The position numbers were made by a program, and so were the translations under genes. Under the pieces are notes generated by a model, which saw only the letters and a program-made list of their open reading frames with translations, did no database searches and had not been told where the DNA came from. Positions 20,453-28,084 of a stretch of 64,000 nt of DNA are shown piece by piece (within the stretch, counting starts at the first letter, position 1; each line of letters begins with the position of its first letter). The DNA comes from Phycisphaerales bacterium (lineage in GTDB: Bacteria; Planctomycetota; Phycisphaerae; Phycisphaerales; UBA1924): positions 298,023 to 362,022 of the forward strand of contig JAIEUA010000003.1 in assembly GCA_019744815.1 (NCBI GenBank), given 5' to 3'.

Positions 20453-21085
20453 ATGAGCACCGGGAGTCCATCGTCCGAATGGTTCGAAGCAGCGCGGCTC
20501 GTCCTGCGAGCGGGGCTCGCAGTCTTCAGCGCGGCTTTGGTTGTGCTGGGCCTGCTCGCCTTGCCATCGGGCATCCGTGAGCGTTCCGCGTGCTTCGCCG
20601 CTCAGAGTGCCGAGGTCCTCGATGCCAGCATCGATGTCGGCGCGGTCGGGCAATACAATGCCACACTGCGACAGTCCGCCGCGTTTCCATGTCGGCAGTA
20701 CATCCGCTTGGTGCCAGACATTCGAGAAGGGGAGGACGTCGAAGCCTTGCTGAAGGGCCTCAACCTGACGGTCTTGGTTCGCGATCAGCAAGGGGAAGAA
20801 CTGATGACCGGCACGTACCCGGCCCGGCTTATGTGGGAGACGCCTTCCGCGGACTTGACGATCGCAGACGCTCGCCCGTTCCCGTTGGGTGAGTATCCGG
20901 TCTCAATCGAGGTCGTCAGCCCCGCCCCGGCCATGGCGGGCCGACCGGTTCGTGTGGTCTCCGGCTATCTACTCTGCGGCCTCGAGTGGATCGGGCCGTC
21001 CGTTGCCATCGCCGGCGGCACGGCCGCGGTCGCCCTTGGTGCGATCATCAGTGTGGTTCTTGTATGGACACGTCGGAAGAGTTGA
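20453..21085 (+). CDS. Hypothetical protein with two membrane segments
   Basis: 210 residues, not recognised. A hydrophobic segment lies near residues 17-37 (LRAGLAVFSAALVVLGLLAL) and another near 180-205 (GTAAVALGAIISVVLVW) ending in WTRRKS; the middle ~140 residues would be extracytoplasmic and contain two cysteines (CFAAQS, FPCRQY). The intervening domain has a beta-rich look (LNLTVLVRDQQGEELM) such as in Ig-like or wrapping domains. It starts 43 bases after tRNA-Pro. No clear ribosome site precedes the ATG. Confidence 0.6.
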   Translation: MSTGSPSSEWFEAARLVLRAGLAVFSAALVVLGLLALPSGIRERSACFAAQSAEVLDASIDVGAVGQYNATLRQSAAFPCRQYIRLVPDIREGEDVEALLKGLNLTVLVRDQQGEELMTGTYPARLMWETPSADLTIADARPFPLGEYPVSIEVVSPAPAMAGRPVRVVSGYLLCGLEWIGPSVAIAGGTAAVALGAIISVVLVWTRRKS

Positions 21086-21180
21086 GTGTGGAGCGACCGG
21101 CTCTGCCCTCGGGCATCAAAGTGAGAAGTCGGTCGAGAGAAGGCGAGACAAAGCGTTCCCATCCTGCTCGATCGTGGCGG

Positions 21181-21837
21181 TCATTCATCGTGGTGGCGCA
21201 GTCCGCGGAGCATGAGATCAACGCCGCGAAGGTACAAGCGTTCCGGCTTGGCGGAAGCGATCTCGCCGACCAGTGATTGGATCTGCGGAAAGGGAGTCAA
21301 GGCCGAGGGCTGCAGCTGGCCGGTGGCGTGGGAACAGATCTGATCGATCTCCCAGAGCAGGAAGCCACGGATAAACGCACTGAGCGTGAAGTACGCATCG
21401 ACCCGCGCGGGGCCGGAAAGACCGGCGTCGGCCAAGGCCGCGAACACCGCTTCCATGATGGGTAGCGCGCGGGCCGGCTTGGTGGGGCGTTCCATCGCGA
21501 CCTTGAACACGCTCGGCCGGGCGATGGCGACTTGCCGGAAGGTGATCGCGAGGGCACGCAGCCGCTGGTCCCAGGCTCGATGGGCGTCTGGCACCGCGAC
21601 CGCTTCGAACACCGAGTCGGCAACCGCGTCGAGGATCGCTTCGCGGTTCTCGAAGTGGTTGTAGAGAGCCATCGCCTCCACGCTCAGGGCGCGGCCGAGT
21701 TGACGCATCGAGACGCCGCCCTGCTCCGGCCGCTCGATCAGCTCGATCGCGGCGGCGACGATCCGCTCCCGTGTCAGGGGCGTCCGGGTCGGCTTGGGGC
21801 GGCGATTGCTGCGAGCGGCTTTCTTCAAGATCGTCAA
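21181..21837 (-). CDS. TetR/AcrR-family transcriptional regulator
   Basis: 218 residues. The N-terminal helix-turn-helix is evident: TRERIVAAAIELIE, then MRQLGRALSVEAMALYNHFENRE, matching the TetR consensus including the Y-x-H-F recognition helix. The C-terminal ligand/dimer half resembles TetR_C-type domains. The first codon is TTG at 21837; there is no in-frame ATG before the HTH and no evident ribosome site. It is divergent from the SDR gene and the shared spacer holds a 28-bp palindrome, so it probably represses itself and the SDR until a ligand binds (inferred). Confidence 0.9.
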   Translation of the reverse strand: MTILKKAARSNRRPKPTRTPLTRERIVAAAIELIERPEQGGVSMRQLGRALSVEAMALYNHFENREAILDAVADSVFEAVAVPDAHRAWDQRLRALAITFRQVAIARPSVFKVAMERPTKPARALPIMEAVFAALADAGLSGPARVDAYFTLSAFIRGFLLWEIDQICSHATGQLQPSALTPFPQIQSLVGEIASAKPERLYLRGVDLMLRGLRHHDE

Positions 21838-21866
21838 AGAATACGCGGTGCGGATTGACCTTCAGA

Positions 21867-21894
21867 ATTTACGGTGTACATTTACATCGTAAAT
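21867..21894. promoter_or_regulatory. Operator palindrome between tetR-like gene and SDR gene
   Basis: A 28-bp near-perfect palindrome with outer arms ATTTACG and CGTAAAT and inner TGTA/TACA, interrupted by three mismatched symmetric positions. It sits 16 bases before the SDR start and 29 bases before the regulator start codon, the usual place for an autoregulatory TetR operator. Confidence 0.75.
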
Positions 21895-21910
21895 AGATCG
21901 GAGGGACTTC

Positions 21911-22792
21911 ATGGCAACGGCACAAAGAAAGTGGGTCGTGGTATCCGGGGCTTCGACAGGTATCGGGCGTTCGGCGGCCATGCTGCTGGCCGAGGCCGGG
22001 TTCTCGGTGCTCGCGGGGTGCAGGCGGGACGCCGATGCCGAATCCATCCGCGACGAGGCGGCCAAGCGCGGGGTGGGGCCGCTGGTCGAGCCGATCCGGC
22101 TGGAGGTGACCAGCGATTCGGACATCGCCGCGTGCCGGGATCGCGTGCAAGACCTGATCCGAAACGGCGGCGAGCTCGCCGGCCTGGTGAACAACGCCGG
22201 CATGTTCCTGTTTGGCCCCGCCGAAACCATGCCGCTGAGCGAGTGGCGCCGCCAGTTCGATACGAACTTCTTCGGCGCGATCGCTCTGACGCAGGCCTTG
22301 CTGCCCGCCTTGCTCGCCCGAAAAGGCACGATCGTGAACATCTCGTCGATCGGCGGCAAGGTCGCGCAGCCCCTGATGGGCGCGTACACCGCTTCGAAGT
22401 TCGCGATGGAAGCTTGGAGCGACGCGCTTCGCATGGAGCTCTCCGCGACCGGCGTTCGCGTCGTGGTGATCGAGCCCGGTGCGATCCGGACCCCAATCCT
22501 GGGCAAGGCCCTGAGCCAGGAAGACCAGGCGATCGCCGCGATCCCGATGCCGGCCCGCACGCGGTACGAGCCGATGTTGCGGAACCTCGCGGTCGCGGGA
22601 AAGAAAATGGCCGACGCCGCGATCCACCCCGACAAGGTGGGGCGGCAGATCGTCGCGGCGGTGGGGCGGAAGCGCTCCTTTCGGCGCAAGCTCGTCGGAA
22701 CCGATGCTCACGTCTTTGCCACCATGAAGTGGATGCTCCCGACGCGATGGATGGATGCGTTCTTGATCAAGGCCTTCGGTCTCCACCGATGA
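21911..22792 (+). CDS. Short-chain dehydrogenase/reductase
   Basis: 293-residue classical SDR that would use NAD(P)H to interconvert an alcohol and a carbonyl. It has the cofactor motif SGASTGIGRSAA at about residue 12-23, NNAGMFLFG, the catalytic Ser in ISSIGGKV and the YxxxK pair in AYTASKFA, followed by ALRMELSATGVRVVVIEPGAIRTPI. ATG 21911 has GGAGG 6-10 bases upstream. The C-terminal 60 residues extend beyond the core fold. The divergent TetR gene and operator suggest it is induced by its substrate or a toxic compound. The substrate is unknown. Confidence 0.92.
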   Translation: MATAQRKWVVVSGASTGIGRSAAMLLAEAGFSVLAGCRRDADAESIRDEAAKRGVGPLVEPIRLEVTSDSDIAACRDRVQDLIRNGGELAGLVNNAGMFLFGPAETMPLSEWRRQFDTNFFGAIALTQALLPALLARKGTIVNISSIGGKVAQPLMGAYTASKFAMEAWSDALRMELSATGVRVVVIEPGAIRTPILGKALSQEDQAIAAIPMPARTRYEPMLRNLAVAGKKMADAAIHPDKVGRQIVAAVGRKRSFRRKLVGTDAHVFATMKWMLPTRWMDAFLIKAFGLHR

Positions 22793-23123
22793 TGCCGCGG
22801 AGCTAGGGGAGCGCGGGAGACTGCGCTCGCGGCGATTTGGCACGGCGGGATCGGTCCCCTTGGACCGGCATCAAGCACGGACCGTTCAAGGCACGTTGGT
22901 CGATTCCACAACGGTCGCCGTTGCGAGTGCCAATCGGAACCGATGGCCGGTGGGACGGGGCCCATCGGCTCCGGTACCGCGCGAGATCAGGAGCGGTCGG
23001 AGCGCATCGCGCTCGGTGTCACGAGGCTGCTCGGTCACCCGTCGGAGGAGCGGGTTTTCGTCAGCTCCGGGACTTGGAATCTTCCAAGGCACTGATTCGT
23101 CGGGGCGGCTATCTTGCACGCTC
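22793..23123. other. Gene-free spacer upstream of ABC permease
   Basis: 331 bases with no reading frame of protein character and no recognised RNA or repeat. The promoter of the DppC/DppD pair probably lies here; none is obvious. Confidence 0.45.
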
Positions 23124-24275
23124 ATGTCCGACACGGCGTCATCCGCCAATTCAAGGCCCGGTTCGCTCGCTCCCAGCGAGCCCAGCGTCCTCGCCATCAT
23201 GGCCCCGCCGCGGAAGCGTGACAACCCGCTCACGCGCAGCCTGGCAGGGATCCTCGGCATCGTCGTGCTCGCCGTCATCGCCGCCGCATGTCTTCTCACC
23301 TTGCCCTGGACGCTCGGCGCGTCCAACTCCAGCGGCGTGCCCATCCCGCGCTACAACGCGGGAGAGATCGCCAACGCTCGCATCCCGCCGTCGCTCGTCG
23401 CGCCGGCGGCGAAGGAGTCCTTTGTCCTGGGTTCCGACGCTCTCGGCCGCAGCCTTCTTATTCGCCTTCTCGCGGGAGGCGGCGTGTCGCTGGCGATCGG
23501 CCTCGCCGCGGCGCTTCTCAGCGTCGTCATCGGTACGGCCTATGGCACGATCAGCGGCTTCATCGGCGGCCGCGTCGATGCCGTCATGATGCGCATCGTC
23601 GACATCCTGTACGGCCTGCCGTACGTCCTGCTCGTCGTCCTTCTCGCCGTCGCGGCCGACTCGGTGCTCGCCGAGTACATCAGCCGCGAGGGCGCCCGCG
23701 CGGCGTGGATGGCCGACCGAATCGCCGAACGCGGTGCCGCGCCGTTGCCCGACGCTGCTGCCAAGGCCACGCTCGAGTCCCAAGCTCTCGCCGCCATCCC
23801 GCCGCGGCAGATATCGCCCACCGGTCGAGCCGTGCTGGATCTCGGCGTGCTGCTCATCGCCATCGGCGGCGTCTCGTGGCTCACCATGGCCCGCGTCATC
23901 CGAGGCCAGGTGCTCTCGCTCAAGCAACTCCCGTTCGTCGAGAGCGCCCGGGCTATCGGCGCCTCGCGCCGTCGGATCATCTTCGTCCATCTGCTCCCCA
24001 ACCTCGTCGGCCCGATCACCGTCTACGCCGCCCTCACCGTGCCGCAGGCGATCTTGCAGGAGAGTTTTCTCAGCTTCCTGGGGATCGGCGTCAAACCGCC
24101 GCTGCCCTCGTGGGGCAACCTCGCCGCCGAGGGCCTGCCCGAGTTGAACCCGTTCCAGTCGCACTGGTGGCTGCTGCTCTTCCCGTGCCTCGCGCTCGGG
24201 GTCACACTGCTCGCCCTCAACTTTGTCGGCGAGGGCATCCGCGAAGCCCTCGACCCCAAGAGGGCGCGTGCATGA
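23124..24275 (+). CDS. ABC transporter permease, DppC/OppC family
   Basis: 383-residue inner-membrane permease of a dipeptide/oligopeptide/nickel-type importer. Visible are the conserved LGSDALGRSLLIRLLAGG before the second membrane segment, the family pattern GGRVDAVMMRIVDILYGLP, and the ABC-coupling EAA loop as ARAIGASRRRIIFVHLLPN; PLPSWGNL is also conserved. A non-family stretch of about 60 residues (about 192-255: ISREGARAAWM to RQISPTGRA) is inserted between membrane segments. The ATG at 23124 gives the usual short N-terminus. It overlaps the ATPase gene by 4 bases. The DppB partner and binding protein are not in the window. Confidence 0.9.
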   Translation: MSDTASSANSRPGSLAPSEPSVLAIMAPPRKRDNPLTRSLAGILGIVVLAVIAAACLLTLPWTLGASNSSGVPIPRYNAGEIANARIPPSLVAPAAKESFVLGSDALGRSLLIRLLAGGGVSLAIGLAAALLSVVIGTAYGTISGFIGGRVDAVMMRIVDILYGLPYVLLVVLLAVAADSVLAEYISREGARAAWMADRIAERGAAPLPDAAAKATLESQALAAIPPRQISPTGRAVLDLGVLLIAIGGVSWLTMARVIRGQVLSLKQLPFVESARAIGASRRRIIFVHLLPNLVGPITVYAALTVPQAILQESFLSFLGIGVKPPLPSWGNLAAEGLPELNPFQSHWWLLLFPCLALGVTLLALNFVGEGIREALDPKRARA

Positions 24276-25417
24276 ACAACGCCCCAACAACCAACGCCGC
24301 GACCGCGAGCGCCCCCAGGCCCGTTCTCACCGTCCGCGACCTCGCGGTCAGCTTCGACAACCGCGGCGGCCCGCGCCTCCGCGCCGTCGACAGCGTCTCG
24401 ATGACCATGTACCCCGGCCAGACGCTCGCAGTGGTGGGGGAGTCCGGCTGCGGGAAGTCCGTCACCGCGCTTACCACGATGCGGCTTATTCCTTCGCCGC
24501 CCTCCCGCACCGACCGCGGCAGCATCGTGCTTGCGGGCAATGGATCCACGCCTGATCGCGATCTGCTCCAACTCGACGAACGCACGCTCCGGTCCATCCG
24601 TGGCCGCGAGATCGCGATGATCTTCCAGGAGCCGATGACGAGCCTCAACCCCGTCTTCACCGTTGGGGAACAGATCAATGAGGCCATCCGCCTGCACCAG
24701 AGCGCCACCAGTGCGCAAGCCCGCGAGATCGCGCTCGCCGCGATGGACGAGGTCGGCATCACCAACCCGCGCCAGCGCCTCGACCAGTACCCGCACCAGT
24801 TCTCCGGGGGCATGCGCCAGCGCGGCATGATCGCCATGGCCCTCGCCTGCAAGCCCCGCGTGCTGCTCGCCGACGAGCCCACGACCGCACTCGACGTCAC
24901 GATCCAAGCCCAGATCCTGGATCTGCTCTCGGCGCTGCGCGCTTCGCATCGCCTCAGCGTGATGCTGATCACCCACGACATGGGTGTCGTCGCCCAAGCG
25001 GCCGACGTGGTGTGCGTGATGTACGCCGGCCGCGTCGTCGAGTACGCGGCGGTGCAGGACATCTTCCGCACGCCGCGGCATCCGTACACGCGGGCGCTCC
25101 TCGCCTGCATCCCGCGTCCGGGCTCGGGATCGTCGCGGCTGGCGACGATCCGGGAAGTGATGGACGATCCCGCCGCGATGCGGATCGACGCGCCGCAGAT
25201 CCCGGCCACCGCGTGGTGGCCCTGGCACGAGGCACCCGCGGGGGTGCGACGCACGGCCGAGCTCGGCGCCGACTACGCGCTCGTGGAAGTCCAGCCGCGG
25301 CACTGGGTCGGGGTGTGGCGCACCGAGGGCGTGCAGCCCGGCCGGGCCCCGGATCATGCCGGTGGCGCGGCCGGTGAAGCGTTGGCGGGCGACGCGGCGG
25401 TCACAATGGCTAATTGA
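24272..25417 (+). CDS. ABC transporter ATP-binding protein, DppD/OppD family
   Basis: 381-residue ATPase of a peptide-type importer. Domain order: Walker A GESGCGKSVTA at about residue 54-64, Q-loop IFQEPMTSLNPVFTV, signature FSGGMRQRGMIAMAL, Walker B VLLADEPTTALDV, H-loop LITHDMGVVAQ, then the oligopeptide-transporter C-terminal extension (TPRHPYTRALLACIPRPG). The last ~60 residues are alanine-rich without a family match. ATG 24272 overlaps the permease stop (ATGA). The usual second ATPase (DppF) is absent here. Substrate cannot be told from the ATPase. Confidence 0.93.
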   Translation: MNNAPTTNAATASAPRPVLTVRDLAVSFDNRGGPRLRAVDSVSMTMYPGQTLAVVGESGCGKSVTALTTMRLIPSPPSRTDRGSIVLAGNGSTPDRDLLQLDERTLRSIRGREIAMIFQEPMTSLNPVFTVGEQINEAIRLHQSATSAQAREIALAAMDEVGITNPRQRLDQYPHQFSGGMRQRGMIAMALACKPRVLLADEPTTALDVTIQAQILDLLSALRASHRLSVMLITHDMGVVAQAADVVCVMYAGRVVEYAAVQDIFRTPRHPYTRALLACIPRPGSGSSRLATIREVMDDPAAMRIDAPQIPATAWWPWHEAPAGVRRTAELGADYALVEVQPRHWVGVWRTEGVQPGRAPDHAGGAAGEALAGDAAVTMAN

Positions 25418-25429
25418 GATTTGCGGAGA

Positions 25430-25448
25430 GACCGGCCGGAGGCCGGTC
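25430..25448. terminator. GC-rich hairpin between convergent genes
   Basis: An 8-bp stem GACCGGCC / GGCCGGTC with GGA loop, in the 52-base gap between the convergent ABC ATPase and PH-domain genes. It could act as a terminator for either, though no T-run follows; it may also be a dispersed palindromic unit. Confidence 0.5.
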
Positions 25449-25469
25449 CCACTGGTTGGGAGCTGCCGC

Positions 25470-26078
25470 TTACCCGTGGCTGTGCGGCAGCATTTCGTCG
25501 GCGACATCAAGCTCGCGCACGCCCCGCAATCGACGCATGCGCTCGACATTCTGCCGGATCATTTCGCGGACATTCTCCGAGTCCGAGATGCTCGGGAAGA
25601 CCAGTTCCGGCTGACTCGGATCACTGGTGATCATTTTGATCGAGCCCAGGCCGAGCATGCGCTGCAAGAGCGTTCGCGTCAGCACGGTGTCCTTGACGCG
25701 GTAGAGCTCGACCTGGTCGTAGGCCTTGGAGAGGACTCCGGACTCGAGCTTGATCCGCTGCGTGGTCAGGGTGAACGCGGTCGAGCGGAGCTCGATGAAC
25801 TTCCAGATCGCGATCGGGATGAGGATCACGCAGGAGAGGTACCACCAGAAGTTCAGCCACTGACTGGGTGTGCCGCTCCAGACGACCTCTTCGGGACCCG
25901 CCGGCTTGACGGTGGGGGTGTCGGGGTTCTGGTCCGTGCTGGTGTCGGCGGCGACGGCCCGCACTGTCAGGCCCTCGCTGGCCAGCAGCCGCTCGACATC
26001 GCCGATGCTGCCCGCCTGGACGGTCCGCCGCACCGATTTGCCGCTGGAATCCACCGCTTCAACGTTGAATCGCTGCAC
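25470..26078 (-). CDS. Membrane-anchored bacterial PH-domain (bPH2/DUF304) protein
   Basis: 202 residues. The core is a bPH2 domain: after the membrane segment FWWYLSCVILIPIAIW (about 86-101) comes the pattern RSTAFTLTTQRIKLESGVLSKAYDQVELYRVKD, then LGSIKMIT and a C-terminal helix. Unusually, residues 1-42 (QRFNVEAVDSSGKSVRRTVQAG to EGLTVRAV) follow the same pattern as the first residues of the two GspF proteins in this window (F-x-Y/V-x-A, then G, then a leucine-rich helix and a G-L-x-P/V-x-x-V end). Function of bPH2 proteins is mostly unknown; membrane stress roles are suggested for some. Confidence 0.82.
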   Translation of the reverse strand: MQRFNVEAVDSSGKSVRRTVQAGSIGDVERLLASEGLTVRAVAADTSTDQNPDTPTVKPAGPEEVVWSGTPSQWLNFWWYLSCVILIPIAIWKFIELRSTAFTLTTQRIKLESGVLSKAYDQVELYRVKDTVLTRTLLQRMLGLGSIKMITSDPSQPELVFPSISDSENVREMIRQNVERMRRLRGVRELDVADEMLPHSHG

Positions 26079-26197
26079 GATCTGCCTCCCGGGGGCTTTG
26101 CGGCCCCTTCCGAACTTCTTTGGAAATCGGTCCGCGGGGTGTCATTCCGCCCGTTTTCGGGTAGGCTATCACCGTCGGCACGCACGGGAGCCACCCC

Positions 26198-26536
26198 ATG
26201 AAGATCGAAGGCGAGGGCCAGCTTCTGAGGATCTTCATCAGCGACATCGACACCTTCGATGGCAAGCCCCTGCACGAGGCGATCGTCCAGGTCGCTCGCT
26301 CGAGCGGCCTGGCGGGGGCCACCGTGCTCCGGGGCGTCCTGGGCTATGGGGCGAACTCGCTGCTGCACCGCCCGCCGCAGCCGGGGATTCCCAGCGAGCT
26401 GCCCCTGGTCGTCGAGATCGTGGACCGTTCCGACAAGATCAAGGCCTTTCTGCCTACGCTCGACAAGATGGTCCGTGAGGGTCTGATGACCTTGGAGAAG
26501 GTCAATATCGTGATGTACCGAAGCCGCGGGACGTGA
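26198..26536 (+). CDS. DUF190 family protein
   Basis: 112 residues matching the small DUF190 family: LRIFISDIDTFDGKPLHEAIVQ, GLAGATVLRGVLGYG, PLVVEIVDRSDKIKAFLP and LMTLEKVNIVMY. These have a PII-like ferredoxin fold and probably act as signal or nucleotide-binding regulators, often next to fluoride or ion transporters; no such transporter is adjacent here. GGAG precedes the ATG by about 8 bases. First gene of a plus-strand run with the next two. Confidence 0.88.
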   Translation: MKIEGEGQLLRIFISDIDTFDGKPLHEAIVQVARSSGLAGATVLRGVLGYGANSLLHRPPQPGIPSELPLVVEIVDRSDKIKAFLPTLDKMVREGLMTLEKVNIVMYRSRGT

Positions 26537-26575
26537 CCCCAGAATCGTCCTGCCGCCAGCGACAAGGATGTCCGC

Positions 26576-27094
26576 ATGTCACAGGTCTTTCCCGGTTCCT
26601 ATCCGATCTCGCACTGCAGCGGCGTCTGCACCGCGAGCGCCCGCCCGTTTGGCGTGGGTGAGAAGTATGTCGCCGCCCTGATCATGCGGGGCGAGGAGCT
26701 GGAACGCCGCGATTACTCGATCGAGTCATGGACCACGGGCGTGCGTTCCGAAGGGCTGTTCGCGTCCTGGGTGTCGGTCTACCGCGGGAACAACGCCGCG
26801 GCCAAGGCGACGCTCTCCGACGACGAGGCGGCCGACCTCTTCGAGCAGCTCGGGGAAGTGCAGGCCCCGACGCAGCAGGCCTTCCGGTACATCCTCGCGC
26901 TGTTCCTGGTCCGCCGCAAGCTCTTTGTGTACGACGGTGCCGCGGCCGGCGTGATGAAGATCCGGCGACGCACCCGCGCCAGCGAACCGCAGGCTCCGAT
27001 CGTGGAAGTCGTCGAGGTCTCGATGTCCGACGAATCACTCACGTCGGCGATCGAGCAGCTCAAGGAACTCATCCCCGACGGGGCCGCCGCGTGA
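26576..27094 (+). CDS. Conserved hypothetical protein with N-terminal CSGVC motif
   Basis: 172 residues, no named family recognised. It opens with SHCSGVCTASARPFGVGEKYVAALI, with two close cysteines and a histidine that could bind a metal, followed by LERRDYSIESW and a charged central part. The segment FRYILALFLVRRKLF is the most conserved-looking helix. The C-terminal half is acidic. It overlaps the lipoprotein gene by 4 bases (GTGA), so the two are translationally coupled and may function together. AAGGA precedes the start. Confidence 0.65.
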   Translation: MSQVFPGSYPISHCSGVCTASARPFGVGEKYVAALIMRGEELERRDYSIESWTTGVRSEGLFASWVSVYRGNNAAAKATLSDDEAADLFEQLGEVQAPTQQAFRYILALFLVRRKLFVYDGAAAGVMKIRRRTRASEPQAPIVEVVEVSMSDESLTSAIEQLKELIPDGAAA

Positions 27095-28029
27095 ACGCCT
27101 TGACCGCCTCAGCGCGGCTTCTGACGTCCGTTGCGCTCACAGCATTGCTGCTGCTCAGCGCCGCGGGATGCGGCTCCACCGAGAAAGTCGCTCCGCCAGT
27201 GGCCGTGAAGCCCCGTGGCGCGCCGCCGACCATTGAAGCGGTGGTCGCGGCTCACAATCAGCGTGTCGATGGCCTGACTTCGCTCTGGGCGCGGCACACG
27301 CTGCGGGTCTCAGGCAAGCTGGCGAATTCGAAGCTCGACAAGGAAGAGGCGGAAGGGCACTTCCAGCTCGTCCTGCCGCGGAAGGTCGCGGTGACGGTCA
27401 CGAAAGTGGGGGAGACGTACTTCTATCTGGGGAGCAACGACGAGCTTTACTGGTGGCTCGACCTGACCGAGGCGAAGCAGGGTTTCTTCGGCCGCCACGC
27501 TCTGGCCACCACCAGCACCGTCGACCGCTTCGGCATCCCGGTGCATCCCCTGGACCTGATCGAGCTGATGGCGATCACCCCGATCGACGCGGCGCTGCTC
27601 AAGCCGCCAGGGAAGGTCTCGCCAACCAAATGGAGCAGCGACGGCGAACTGGTTTGGTACGACGCTCCGGCCCGGGACGCGACCAAGCGGGTGCTGGTGG
27701 ATCCCAAGTCGCTCGTGCCGCTGTTCGTGGAGCTCCTGGACAAGAACGGCAAGGTCGTTGTTCGCGCGGAGCTCGCCAACTACCTCGACATCGCGTCAAG
27801 ATCCAAGCCCTCCGCTCGGCCTCGCATCCCGACCCGGGTGACGATCACCGTGCCTCGATCGGACCTGACCATCCTGATCAATCTCTACGACCCCGAGACC
27901 CGCGTTCCCAAGCCCGCGGCGTTCGACTTTGCGTATCTCGCGCAGACGGCGTATCCGATCAACAAGCTCGTCGACCTCGATAAGCCCGCGGACGATTCGG
28001 CAGACAAGGTCGCCCGGCCCTCGAAATGA
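27091..28029 (+). CDS. Putative lipoprotein (LolA/outer-membrane lipoprotein-sorting-like)
   Basis: 312 residues. The signal peptide ends LLLLSAAGC with Cys27 as lipidation site. The mature part reads like a LolA/LppX-type half-barrel: LWARHTLRVSGKL, then FQLVLPRKVAVTVTKVGETYFYLGSNDELYWWLDL and VLVDPKSLVPLFVELLDKNGKVVVRAELANYLDI. Such folds carry lipids or lipoproteins across the periplasm, but the fold call is from pattern only. GTG at 27091 overlaps the upstream stop; no other start gives a signal peptide. Confidence 0.68.
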   Translation: MNALTASARLLTSVALTALLLLSAAGCGSTEKVAPPVAVKPRGAPPTIEAVVAAHNQRVDGLTSLWARHTLRVSGKLANSKLDKEEAEGHFQLVLPRKVAVTVTKVGETYFYLGSNDELYWWLDLTEAKQGFFGRHALATTSTVDRFGIPVHPLDLIELMAITPIDAALLKPPGKVSPTKWSSDGELVWYDAPARDATKRVLVDPKSLVPLFVELLDKNGKVVVRAELANYLDIASRSKPSARPRIPTRVTITVPRSDLTILINLYDPETRVPKPAAFDFAYLAQTAYPINKLVDLDKPADDSADKVARPSK

Positions 28030-28084
28030 TCGAACGCGGCCCAGCCTCCCGAGGTCGTGCATTCGACCGCGATAACCTGTTCCC

